A stretch of DNA of 64,000 bases. It comes from Blumeriella jaapii (Eukaryota > Ascomycota > Leotiomycetes > Helotiales > Drepanopezizaceae). The stretch lies in NCBI GenBank assembly GCA_009599575.1, contig VWND01000064.1, forward strand, positions 434,001 to 498,000, in the 5' to 3' direction. Numbering within the stretch: position 1 is the stretch's first letter; each line of letters opens with the position of its first letter. The translations under genes and the position numbers were made by a program. The notes beneath the pieces were generated by a model. It saw only the letters and a list, made by a program, of their open reading frames with translations, was not told the origin of the DNA and ran no database searches. Below, piece by piece: positions 34,231 through 45,473 of the stretch.

Positions 34231-35981
34231 GGACGAATCGTCTCGTCCCATGGGTATTCATGAATCATTCCGGAGTTTCGTTATTTACAAGCATACCTCA
34301 TGGCGTTTAAGCGGGTCATCATACCATTTCAGTTGTATTGCTTTTCCCCGGATTCGGCTGGCTATCTTGAAAAGAGTCTCACGGGCTGTAGAGGTTTTGG
34401 GATAAGCCTAACACAATCATGTGATTGATTTTTGATTAGAAAGTGGCGGCTTGCTGTCCGTTCCCGCAAAAACTTCCCCTGTCGTTCACTTGTTGGTTTT
34501 TTCATTTCTTTTTACATATACACGTGCGAATGCGAACGGGAGGACACAATTGTGGGATGAGGGCTTGTTTTCTCTATCATTATGTTTATGCTGCTTCCTT
34601 CTATCACTTGTGGATTTTGACATTGGATTTCAGATCCCGAGGCATTCGGGTCTTGGTGAAGGCGGGGTCAACGGAACCTTGTACGCTGTACGTACCTAAT
34701 ACCTACCTGCTCTTGTATCTTTGCGTTCTCGTCTCTATTGCTTTCTCGCGCCGGCTACCTTGCGAGCCGCAAAAAAAAACCTCTGCTGTGGAATGAAATA
34801 TTTGGGAGTCGGGGAGCTGGGCTGGCGCGAGATAAGAGGTTTCTCTTTTCCCTTTGTGCTCAGATCCGTGTTTATTGCCACCTTTTGTTGTGCTTGGATG
34901 GAAGCGGTGGAGTGGGGGTTGAGTGATATGGAAGAGAGGAAGGAAAACCAGTGTATTTATCTTGAGGATGATAGGTGGATTCAGGAGGCGAGTTGGGAAT
35001 GGATATTTGCGGGCAATGGCATGGGCCATCGGAGCTAGGTCTTGGATTGAATTGCTAATGGAGCACGATTTTATGTTCAGTCTTTGGTCTTCTCTCTCGT
35101 TCTCGGGAAATTTGTTAGTGGTGGTGGATGAGTGTGGAGAGCGAATGAGTGATTGTGAACTTTTTTTCACCCCTTGGGTTGTATTTGAGTTCGTTGGTCT
35201 TATCCTCTTGACGCGCCTGTCGTGGTTGAGATGTAAAATGTGCTTGGATGGACGTTCTCCGACTTCGCCTTCCCGTTGCTCCACATGATCACTCCATCCA
35301 TCCCTCATCCGGTCATCTCCAGCTTGCTTTTTTCTTCTTCAATTTTACATCATTGATGTACTCCATCTCGCTATTGAATCACCTCACAACCTTGCATCCT
35401 TCTTGTCAATCATCCCTTACATAACTCACAGCTCACACCGCCTGCTGCTGATCCGCTAGTAAGCAGCAACCCACGCTCGCGACGTTTCCCCAGTTCGTGT
35501 CGTGGCATGGGATGACGGTTATGAGTATACACACACGACCAGTTTATCCAGATATGGATCTATGAAGAAGAGCGAGGAGAGGTGGAAGGGCGTAGCGTGA
35601 AGGGAATTGGAGGTCAAGGACGACAACCACGAGGAGCTGGGTAGGGTTTTCGCCCACCCATGGCGGCATTGGCGGAGTCCGAGGAGACGGTGCAAGCACG
35701 GGTACCTATCTGCTCTGGTGGTCGGGGTGGGTAGGGTATGGGCCTTCACTGTTGAAGGGCGTGGAACTTTCCAATACCAAACGCGGGTGCGAGGAGGAGA
35801 GGCGGGAAGAGACGGAGAGCGGCTGTGTAGGGAGGGAACTCGTTTTCGGTCAGGGTGTTTGAGCTGAAGTGCGTGTCACAGCGGGTTCAGGAGTAAGCGC
35901 TTCATCTATAACGGCGGGGGGGAAGGGAGATCTTGAAAGGCTTGTAAGAGGTACTGTAGGTATGTACATGCAATGCAGTAG

Positions 35982-36030
<49 letters not shown>

Positions 36031-36723
36031 TGTTTTCTTCCCTTGATCTTTCTTGATCTTCCCTTCCTCGTTGACATCTCTACTCACCTGTCTACATGCA
36101 TCTTTTGGTCCAAGTTAAAAACACTCTGCCCCTCACCGGGAACCAGGTGTCCGGCATTGCGTGCAAAGATAGAAAAGAAAAAGCCTCGAGCGAGCGCATG
36201 ATCGATCGCTTGACTGAGATGATTGAACATTGCTACTTCGTGCCCTGGCATGCAAAACAGTGCCAATATGTAAAGGAAATAAGCCTGGGTCGGACTTGCA
36301 AATGCTCGCATCTTGAAGCCGATTCTATTTGCAGCTGTCGCTTACAATACTGCTAAATCTCAAACCGACATTTTTCTCAATCCCTCTATTATGACATCCT
36401 TGTTAGTATTAGTCTCATCTCACATCAGGTATCTAGATGTCGTTTACTCACGACCCGCGAGCTCGCGTTTCAAAACGAGCTCGTCTATCTCTCGCGCATC
36501 TCGAGTTCCTGCCAGGCTTAAGGAGTAGGTCTCGGCTGTTCGTGCCACTCCCAGCTCCGCCGTTTCCCCCGCGATCCGAGCTTGGTGCCGGCAGAGTTTC
36601 AGCGACTGTAAATCAACGGTCGTGCGGTCCTAGTAGATTAAACCCGCATCTGCAATTAGCAACCCAAAAGCTTAGCAACTCTCTCGAGTAGAGAGTCAAT
36701 TGGAAACAGTTGTGCGTTAAGTA
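34231..36723. other. Intergenic after the SomA-like gene
   Basis: 3' UTR then non-coding DNA. A 201-codon minus frame at 35,308-34,703 is low-complexity and unsupported. The poly-C run at 35,985-36,029 is listed separately. Confidence 0.4.
35985..36029 (+). repeat. Poly-C homopolymer, 45 nt
   Basis: An uninterrupted run of 45 C, preceded by gtactgtaggtatgtacatg. Together with the poly-G run it makes two very long G/C homopolymers in one window. Confidence 0.9.
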
Positions 36724-37210
36724 GGGTGCAAAAAGTGCCTGCACCCCCCCTAGCAGCTCAGGTAGCCAAGGTCGACTCAACACAGCCAAGATATACTCAC
36801 TAAAACTTGATTCAATAGCCATGGTAAACCTACTGAATCTAGTAACTTCTATCCGGCCGCTTGGGAAAGTAAACACTCGAGTCTAAAATTTTGTACACCG
36901 CTTTCTAGCCTTAATATTCGCGTTCACGAACCGTTGGAAAGGAACTGCAAGAATGTTTTAAATGAGTCCGAGAAGCAGATCAACGTTCAGAAGATGTTTC
37001 GACAAATTGTACATGCTGTTAAAAAGATAGTTCGATTCGATGCATTCGGAAGGAATTTGAGCATATTCAATGCGTTTAAATAGCGGCCAAATAAAACAGT
37101 ACCAGAGTTAGTAGTTCTATCCTGGCGGCATAATGTCTACCTTGGCTTTACCATTGGCTGTACCATTGGCTACCTTGGCTGCAATGGGGGTGCAGACACT
37201 TTTTGTATCC
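36724..37210. mobile_element. MITE-like element, 487 bp, with terminal inverted repeats
   Basis: The left end reads GGGTGCAAAAAGTGCCTGCA followed by CCCCC. The right end, reverse-complemented, reads GGATACAAAAAGTGTCTGCA followed by CCCCC. The similarity continues inward as AGGTAGCCAAGG-like blocks, about 55 bp in all. Subterminal AGCCAA(T/G)GG words recur at the right end. There is no coding capacity. TA or TG flanks were noted, but a clean duplication was not established. Confidence 0.6.
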
Positions 37211-38498
37211 TGATTTACCCGTACGCTATTCCCATTTTTCTACGCGAACACGAACAGCGCGACCAGTATAACTGACCCCGTATCTTCCTGGCCCAACAGT
37301 AATCGACACACTTGCTCCAGCCACCACGATCAACGAAGAACACCCAACGAAACCGACGTTGCGCTTACAGCTTCCTCGATACCATGGGCAAGTGAGACAC
37401 TTCGTTTGTCGATATCTGAAGGTCCTAAGGTTCACAGAAGGGTTTCGTTTCAGATTGCAGTTTCGAAACTTGATGGGCCGGTCGTAGGAAGGAGAGGGAA
37501 GGTCGGGAAGCCATAGGTCCCAAAATCCCTCCCGGGTCTAGGATGAATAGGTCCAATGCCTGCCGCTTAGCTCACCCAGTTTATTACTCCGTATTCCTCC
37601 GTATTCCCCCGTAATCCTCCGTGTTCCCGCTGTCCTGGGACCATCTGGGGTTTGGAGGCCTATCTGTAGCGGACCGTTTCTGCTAAAGAAAAGAACAACC
37701 ACAGCATTTCAAGCTTTGGGTAACCTTGATACGACGCGTCAGGCAACTGATCTGCAGAGCTATACATCTTGACTCGCAGTACAGTAGGAGATGATGATGG
37801 GCGAGTGCGCTGAACAAGCGCCTGTTTCAGCCAGGGATGAATTTAGGTTGAGATCAACGTCGAGGTTTTACCCACCCGAGGTAGATTGCACTCGCAACTG
37901 CTGCCCTCCTTGTGGTTGTTTGGCCCCAAGAATCAGACACTCCGTGGCTGAGCATTTGTAAACCGGGTGTTGCCGTAAAGATCGGAGCAGAAGGGAACTA
38001 CGAAGATTCGTCATCTTCTCCTTTTCCCCGGTTTAATTTTCGTCGAACGGAATATTGCTAGAAGTAAAGCAAACATTCGCATGATTGTTTTCGTTCGCGT
38101 GCCCTGAAATTTAAAGCTCTCGGTTAGCCTGCATTCGGATACGAAGCTCGCTTGTTTCTTGTCGTCCTTATTTTCTCTCCAATTCGAGCGTATCATCGAA
38201 ATAGAAAGGTACAATCAATCTACATGTCGCATTCTTGCGTAGCTCTCCTACTGTACTACGTAATCACGTACATCTAAGCCATGCCAAGCAATGTCGGGAA
38301 TCGGAAGTACTGTACATCATGCAAGGGCATATATTTGCAACCGTGGAAAGCGATTCGGATGAAAAGATCGCTACCTTGGCTTTTTACTGTACCGCACGGT
38401 ACGTACCTAAAATTTTCTGCTCTCGACAATCCTTCTACTTCCTGATCTTCCAGTTTGTGTGTTATCCGAGGTCTAAGAATGGGTATCAACAGCCGTCG
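37211..38498. other. Intergenic, 1.3 kb
   Basis: Mixed non-coding sequence with short CGTATTCCTC/CCGTA repeats at about 37,590-37,625. No gene recognised. Confidence 0.4.
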
Positions 38499-38975
38499 AG
38501 TCATGAGCGCGTGCGTATTCAACACAGGAGAAACGCTGCAATCTATTGGAAACAACCTCTGAGATTTACACGATGAAAGCCAACAGTGTTCCCTTTGAAA
38601 TCTAATTTTTTTGCACAGAGACTCGGATCATAACTTCTAACCCGTAAGGTTTCTCACATGAGTCTTGAGCGCGTATTCATCATAGGATAAATGGTACAAT
38701 CTATCTGAAAACAATCTCTAAGATTCAGACGATCTCAAGTACAGCGATATTTTTGAAATTTTAAATTTTGCACAGAAACTCGGATCACAACTTCTATACA
38801 GTAGTAGGGTTTCTCACATGAGTCATGAGCGCGTGTTCAACATGGGAGAAATGCTACAATCTACTGGAAACAACCTGAGGTTTGTACGATCTCAAGTAAC
38901 AGTGTTCCCTTTGAAATGTAAATTTTGCAGCGAGGCTCGGCTAATAACTAATCTACAGTAGGGTTTCTCCCATGT
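38499..38975 (+). repeat. Tandem repeat, about 160 bp x 3
   Basis: Three head-to-tail copies begin at 38,499, 38,661 and 38,821. Shared landmarks are AGTCATGAGCGCGT, GGAGAAA-GCTACAATCTA, GGAAACAA, GATCTCAAGTA, TTTGCACAGA-ACTCGG and AGGGTTTCTCACATG. The third copy ends near 38,975 at TTTCTCCCATG. Copies are about 80-85% alike by eye. Confidence 0.85.
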
Positions 38976-39190
38976 CCCCCGCGCTTTGTGTTCCATGTAA
39001 AGATCTCTCAGGCGACATGGCACCTGGCGACGGCAATTGGAACTTTCCACATTTTGTTTCCAATATCGACCCTGATACGTGCCGTTGGCGCGTGTAGAGA
39101 GCCAAGTAAATCATCCAATTTACCGAACTACCCCGTAGCGAGTAGTTATTTTCGAAGGCATGCTTGCTAGCCGATGATGGTGTGTGTATG

Positions 39191-39197
39191 TATAAAT
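39191..39197 (+). promoter_or_regulatory. TATA box of the 39,319 secreted-protein gene
   Basis: TATAAAT lies 128 nt before the ATG, with a CT-rich leader between, the same layout as the other two secreted genes. Confidence 0.55.
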
Positions 39198-39318
39198 GTC
39201 AGAGCTATATCTCTACTCTACACCACTCACTTTTCTGTTCACTTTCGATTTTGACTTCTGACTTCAGTTGCGCATTTCCTTTTTCTGTTTCCTACTTTGT
39301 TGACACGCTTTCCTTACC

Positions 39319-40845
39319 ATGGCCAGACTACTTTCGTACATTGCAGCGCTGACGCTGGCCTCGCTCGTTGTTGCAGAGTGTGGTGCTGGCTCGCCCCATG
39401 CCGTCGTCGACGGAAGAAATGGCTCTTTTGTAACGACGGCTGGAAATAACGAAATTTACACCGGACCTGATTTCTATAAAGCCATTACCACTGGGCTTGA
39501 CTCCCTCAAAAGCGGAGATGTAAGCCTCACTTCAACCTATGTCTCTCATGAAGCATCGTCCATCTCGCACAGTCTTGAGAGAAAGTTCTCGTTCGACATG
39601 TGCTGTCCTCGCCCCTTCATGGCTTCAAACAGATACTGACCATGACTAGCGCATCGCAGTCATGGCTGATGGCTCTATTGGTGACCACTCGATATTCGTC
39701 GGCGATGGCATCACCTTCGAGGGCTGCGGTACCATCGACGCAACTACCAACTACCACGGAGCCATTGAGTCCACTGGCACCACTGATGCCTCAATCCCAT
39801 ATCTCACGCTAACCGGCAATCCTGTTTTTGGCATGCTCTTCTACGGTACCAAGAATCTCAACCTGGGCATAATCAACATGCAACTTTCCGCCGGCTTGGG
39901 AATCCGATTTAACCGGGATGATGCCCCGAGCAGTAATGTGACGATACATACCCTCACAGTGACCGGCGCATCTAGCCACGCTATTGAGACTGTACGTGTG
40001 CCTTCGATCTGCTCCCGGCCGGTCGTTTCACGTGAGGATGCTTCGCTGACTTTCTGCTCTCTAGTGGAACATTGACGGCCTCTCAATCGGCGCTATCTAT
40101 GCTAAGAACGTCGGCGAGTGCGGTCTCCTTCTCCAGAAGGTTACCAATGTCCATGTCGGCCTGTACGTACCGAGCAGCCCCCTTTCTTCTCTCAATGCTT
40201 TTTTTCTTCAAAAACCCCCAATGATCCTGCAGACACAACTTGTCACTTTAGAGGCGACCGAAACCTGCACGTTGCAACCGCTGACTTTGCTATGATCTAG
40301 GGTTGATGGCGACAATTGTGCTAGAGGAACCGGATATGCAACTCTCCGCTTCGCCAACAACGCTGGAGAGCTCACCGAGGGCGACTACAGCAACAACATC
40401 GTGGTCGACAAGGTCGTTTCTCGCGGCGGGGGCCGTGGCATTTTCTGCGTGACCAGGGTAAGACTCTCTTCTCTCCTCTCCTCTCCCCTCGAACGAGATG
40501 GCGGCCATAGGCCGGCCAGCTCGGCGAGCAAACCTCCTCCTCCGGTACCAAGCATGCTGACACGCACCAAAGTCCGGAGGCGCCACCATCAACTCAGCGA
40601 CCATCAGCGACAGCGGCAACAACGCCATCCTGATCCAGAACTGCTACAACCTCCACATCAAAAGCGGGTCCATCACGGGCGGCGGCGAGGTGCGCATCGC
40701 GTCAAGCTTCAAACCCGACTTCCCGAACAACAAGGACATCAGCATCAGCATGAAGGTTACTGGGACTACCATAAAAGAGTCGCCGTGCGGCGAGCGCATC
40801 ACTTGGGACCTGACGGGCGACGTAGGAAAGCCTACGTGCGGGTAA
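39319..40845 (+). CDS. Secreted right-handed beta-helix protein (pectate-lyase-like fold), function unknown
   Basis: Exons: 39319-39519, 39650-39991, 40065-40162, 40301-40457 and 40573-40845; 356 residues with consistent phases. Seen: signal peptide MARLLSYIAALTLASLVVA; ECGAGSPHAVVDGRNGSF; then repeating short beta-helix rungs such as ITFEGCGTIDATTNYHGAIE, NLNLGIINMQLSAGLGIRF, NVTIHTLTVTGASSHAIETW, LSIGAIYAKNVGECGLLLQK and GGATINSATISDSGNNAILI. Paired cysteines sit at both ends. The regular NxxI/xGxI periodicity indicates a parallel beta-helix as in pectate lyases and polygalacturonases, but I see no NTD/DD/HG signature of GH28. It may be a non-catalytic or novel polysaccharide-active secreted protein. 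The start is set by the signal peptide. Confidence 0.85.
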
Positions 40846-40910
40846 GGCACAACATAGTTATGATCTGGTATTGGCTGGCCTTTAGTCAGGGTTCTGCACC
40901 GTGCAGGTTG

Positions 40911-41035
40911 ATGTTGATGATGACGATGATGATGATGACGATAATGATGATGTTGTTTAACGTCTGGAGGGGCACATCCACCTCAAGCCTCCCGTAAGGC
41001 ATTGAAGACGTGCTGTGCTGGGGATTTTTACATAC
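40911..41035 (+). repeat. Dispersed repeat, copy B
   Basis: Matches 27,901-28,010: a GAT-rich lead-in, then GTTTAACGTCTGGAGGGG, ACCTCAAGCCTCCCGTA, GGCATTGAAGACGTGCT and GCTGGGGATTTTTACATAC. It starts about 65 nt after the stop codon of the secreted beta-helix gene. Confidence 0.75.
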
Positions 41036-42348
41036 CAAAGTAAGCTTTCGGGAAAGCAGTTACAGTATATACAAGAAATCTTTGGCCATTAGGCCTGCTA
41101 GTTGAATTTTTCTTCCTCAGGCGGGATTGTTTTTTGATAATGTTTGTGAAATGGCTTTCGATGATTTCGAAATTACAAAGCATATACGTATTAAAAAAGT
41201 ACAAATTATGGTTGAGGAAACGCTTTTTTAATACGCAGATTCCGAATTTCGCATTCCGCGGTATTTTAGCTTTTTGTTTTGATTTTTAAAAGCATTTTCA
41301 GAACTTCGACATCGGCGACGCCGGATCGTTTTAAGAACGGTTTTTCTTACACGCCGGTATAACTGCTATTTGCAGCTTTTCCGCGTGTTTTTTTGATTTT
41401 ACCAACACTTTTTTCTTCCTCAGATATGTTGTCAATTATTTGAATCTTTCACTTGGCACGTCTTTATACCCTTAGGGAGGTACAGGATAGCAGCTGGCAA
41501 CTGCGACATTCCGTTAGACAAAAACCAATATCATCATCAGCGGTTATGTCGGTAATGTGGTTATTCGAAGGCGCTGTACCGGGGTTTCGATTATCGAGCT
41601 ACTGCACCGAGCCTTTCTTTTCCCGTCTTTGTTTTCCAGTACAATTCTTCCGGAATTCTCAGTCAGTATGCCTTCGTTAAGCAAATCGCAGTATTACACG
41701 TAGTTGTAAAAGAAGAAGAAGAAGAAGAAGAAGAAGAAGAAAAAAAGGCTCGGATCGCCGATGAGGAAAATCTCTTAGAGATCGCCATGTGTCGATTGCT
41801 CGATTTTGGGCTCTCCAGACTCACTTCAAAGATAACCAACCACCTTTTTCTACCGCAGGAGAAAGAAAGAATTGTAGTCGAGAAAGCTAAAGGTTCGTAC
41901 AGTACAGTACCAGGCACCGCGTACAGGGATTGAGTCTAGCCCGTGAGGTCGTCGTCGTCGACGGCCTCGCACTCCGAGGGGCCGCTGCACCGTGCGGGTT
42001 TCATGGCGGACTCAAGAGATCTCATTGTTTCGTGCCCCACAAGTGTTTGTAAACATCTTCTTCTACGATATGATATTTCTGTATACGTATATGTTCCAGG
42101 GTATAGTAGAGACGGTTTGCGCAGCCGGCCAAAATACCAACCACTGTTGTCAAGTCAGTGGCATTCGCTAGTGCTTGTAAAAGGGGGTTACCCCCTCGCT
42201 TGTTCTGAACGAAAACAAATAAGCGAGCACGATCCCTCTCGACACCTGGGAACAAAACAACGAATCTCGTGCTTTAATTACATTTGGCATGGTGGATATA
42301 CGCCGTAGCTGGTCTGAAATTCAGCTCCTCCTTCGTCCCAAGTCATCG
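41036..42348. other. Intergenic, AT-rich
   Basis: AT-rich non-coding tract up to about 41,450, then a (GAA)n run and the 3' region of the aquaporin gene. No intact gene. Confidence 0.4.
41709..41742 (+). repeat. (GAA)n microsatellite
   Basis: About 11 consecutive GAA/AGA units followed by an A-run. Confidence 0.9.
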
Positions 42349-43963
42349 TTATCTTCCTTCATGTGGTGAGGTGCCCGGCCACTGTGCCTCAACATCCTCC
42401 TTCTGGCCCGACTTGATCTTCCTCGTCTCAGCGCCCACATGCGCGTCCAGGTCAGCTGAAGCATTCTCCTCCATAATTGCAGCCGCGACGCTCCCATCAG
42501 TACTGATATTGTCAAAGCCTCCTTCCTCCTCAATAGCGGCAATCTCCTCCACCTCGATCGCTCGTTCCTCCACAGCTTGCGCAACCTCGTGGTCAGGGTT
42601 CTGCGTGGGATCGTTTGCGTCATCACCGTCCTGGCCCGGGTTGACCATCTCGTACTCGAGGATCTTGTTGATCTTGTAAAAGCCAACAGCGAAGAGCGTG
42701 CCAACGAGGGGCCCAACCCAATAGATCCAATGCTCATTGTCGAAATCGTGCGTGATGGCACAGGGCGCGAAGCTCCGCGCGGGGTTCAGGGAGCCGCCAG
42801 TGTAGTAGACAGCAACTAGCTCCGCGATGAAGAGGGCGAGCCCGATGCCGACGGGCGCGATAAACGTCGCGCGGTGTTTCTCGCCGGCTAACATGACGAT
42901 GGTGAAGACGAGCTCGGCAGTGCAAAGGGCCTCGATGAAGAGGCCCTGGGCAGGGGAGGTGCCGATTGCGAGAGTGGTGCGCACGTTGAAGGCTGTAGGG
43001 AAGAGGACCGAGACAATGTAGGCGGAAAAGGTGGCGCCTGACATCTGCGCTATGAAGAGAAGGACTGCACGCAGCGGCGAAAGAGCGCCGAGAAGGGCGA
43101 GGGCTAGTGTTACCTGACAAGCCGACGATGTTAATGTAGCGCGATCAAGCGGCTGGAGAAGTGAGACTTACGGCAGGGTTAAACAAGCCACCGCTGATCC
43201 GGAAGAAAATCCAGGCGTTGACCATAAGACTGAAGCCAAAACTAAGTGCGATATAGAGCAGGGTAGCGGGGTTGAAGCCCGTCGCGGATCCTGTCGTGCT
43301 CTGGTTCGTAGAATCTCCGACTCCAATGTTGGCGACTTGGGTGCCGGCGAATGCAAAGAACAGAAACATGAATGTTCCCACGAATTCGCCCATGAATGCT
43401 ACCGTGTCTAATCACTTGTCAGCAGCTGGTCAAAGATATCGAGGTGTTGACATGCGGTTTTTCGCGTCACTCTGCATCCATTTGACCCACGGCACGGTTA
43501 CTTTCATTGGCACTACATTCGACTTGTGCTTCTGATGCAGCTCGTGCCTTATCCTTCTTCTCCGGCGATACTGTGGGGCTTGACTTCTGTACGTTGTGTT
43601 CGTGTCGTCGTCTGAGTTCTGGGAGCTATTATATCCTCCGATCGGGGCATCGTAGTTGTGGTCTCTCCTTGATACGCCATGCCGCCTATCGCCGTGCTCA
43701 GAGGAGAGCCTGTGTCGAATTCTTTGCGGTCCAGTCTGTGGTCTGCTGCCATCGCCCTTTATCCCGAGATTCTTATCCGGCTCGGCTGCGCCCTGGTCGT
43801 GGCCCTGTAAAGAGTGTCGCTGTCGAATTCCTTGCGGCCCTGTCTGTGGTCTACTTCCATCCCCATTTACTGCCGGCTTCATTCCCGGCTCTGAGACTGT
43901 TTTCTGGAGAGCTCGCAGTCGGTCTGCGGATGGGTTCTGGGGGAATGTAGCAGGGGCTGACAT
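42349..43963 (-). CDS. Aquaporin (MIP family) with long cytosolic tails
   Basis: Six-helix water channel of the MIP family. Exons: 43963-43471, 43407-43172 and 43113-42349; 497 residues. Seen: an Arg/Gly-rich N-terminal tail of about 160 residues containing a duplicated block (DGSRPQTGPQGIRQRHSL and DGSRPQTGPQRIRHRLSS, about 35 residues apart); a first TM opening GEFVGTFMFLFFAFAGTQ; the first half-helix GGLFNPAVTLAL with an intact NPA; the second SLNPARSFAPC with NPAR; and an acidic C-terminal tail of about 110 residues. The filter residues around NPAR suggest an orthodox aquaporin rather than a glycerol facilitator, which is an inference. The exon 1/2 splice uses a GTGACG donor to restore QNTVAFMGEF. 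The ATG at 43,963 is the first in frame. Confidence 0.92.
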
Positions 43964-44733
43964 GTTGACATTGGCGGGTCAACGATGACTATGATGCACT
44001 GAGATGTCAAGCCCTAGTGGAATAGATATGGAGAGCGAGTTGCAAGAATATAACTTGCCACAGAACAGTTACAGAGAGATATGGAACATAACAGGGGAGG
44101 GGGGAGAGGAGAGAAGGTGGAGATCTCAGTAGCTTGGATTTATCAACTATTTTGAATGCAGCAGTGGAATCCTGCGCCAGTGAGCTACTAAAGTAAACCC
44201 CACGACACGAACCAAATGCGATGGGAGCCACAGCTGTAGCTCCCTTCTTAGCTTCAGGCCCGGCAAGCGAATACCGGCAAGCATGTCAAATAAAGTAGGC
44301 AACTGGTGGAAGAGGAGCCGCAGAACGTTTGAGCAATAAGATCTTAATAAAGAACTGTCATGAAAACTAAGGATGAAGTGAAAAAGGTGTGCTGGTTAGG
44401 TCGCCTCTGAAAAGCACTGGTGAGAGGCTGATCGTGATCAATCTACGCCCCCGATGAAATGCAATTCTACCTTTTCGCCAGACTGACAGTCCCTTCTTGG
44501 ATTTTAGAGTGCTGCGAGGAACTCATACCAGATGTGTGAAAGCTTTGTGGATACAGATGCAAAGCCGCTGGCACCTTGAGAGCATGTAAAGAGAAATCGC
44601 CTTACTAAGAGCAGAAACATCAAACCTAACACGAGAGGGCCGAATGATAGATTCCAGGATGACCAGTACCAGCCGAGCGCCCCAAATCCGCCCAGTCCTT
44701 TGAACGCCCAGGCTCCTTTACATATCCCCACCC
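43964..44733. other. Intergenic, aquaporin promoter and BET3 3' region
   Basis: Upstream sequence of the aquaporin and downstream of BET3. A 75-codon hydrophobic frame at 44,731-44,504 directly follows the BET3 stop and is not supported as a gene. Confidence 0.4.
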
Positions 44734-45473
44734 TTATTCATCGTCCGCTGGCATCTCGTCGTCAATATACCGTATCAACGAAATCCTCATCTCAGTCGAG
44801 TCGTTGCCTCTCAGAACATCACTGATGAAATGCGCCTCGACCTGCATCTGCACCATCTCGAGCGCCCCTCTCAGTACCCCGCAGAAGATGTTGCAGTACC
44901 ACAACTCGTCTTGCGCTCTTCCATCATCCGGCAATTCGACAAAGTCTGCTAATGGGTTCTCTTCGAAGATGAGGGAGAATTGCTTGTTGTCGCTCGTCCA
45001 GTTCGTGACCGTCGGTGTGATGTTCAGGAAGATCTTGAAGCCCACCTAACAAACCATCAGCCCAGTTATCCTCATCAAGATGCGTCGAACATCACAAATG
45101 CACCTTCGAAATTGACTCCGCCGTCTCTCTGAAGTTCGAGCACCGCCTCATCGTGTTGGATTTTGCAAGGTAGTCCTCGATCAAGCGTAATCCGATGTTG
45201 TAGCCCATCTTGTCCAGCTGCTTGTTGACCTCAACGTAATCATTCTCGTAATCTTTACAAAGTTGCACAACGATGGTACCGTATGTAAGGGTGACCAGCT
45301 CAGCGTTGACTTTGTCAACCCGACTCCTAGCTTTGGGTCAGTTTTGATCACCACGGAGGTGCCCACATGGTGCTTACTTCCACACTCTACAATCGCGGTC
45401 AGTATTGCTTTTTGTGAACGGGAACTTTAGACAAGTCTTACTCTTCTCCTACCCGTGCGGCTTTGGAAGCCAT
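44734..45473 (-). CDS. bet3: TRAPP complex subunit BET3 (TRAPPC3)
   Basis: Core subunit of the TRAPP tethering complex/Rab GEF in ER-Golgi and intra-Golgi traffic. Four exons: 45473-45442, 45386-45378 (9 nt), 45326-45104 and 45045-44734; 191 residues (family about 193). Seen: [39 protein letters not shown] with the Cys that is palmitoylated in orthologues, [48 protein letters not shown] and [15 protein letters not shown]. The 9-nt exon encodes the VW of EEVWK and is required for frame; both neighbouring introns have normal GT-AG ends. The C terminus has an acidic extension (DDEMPADDE). The gene is divergent from the U5 40K gene. Confidence 0.94.

Noticed and set aside
34703..35308. 201-codon minus-strand frame
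   Set aside because: Low complexity, no conserved pattern, no neighbouring splice logic.
44504..44731. 75-codon hydrophobic frame just after BET3
   Set aside because: Lies in the BET3 3' region; no independent support.
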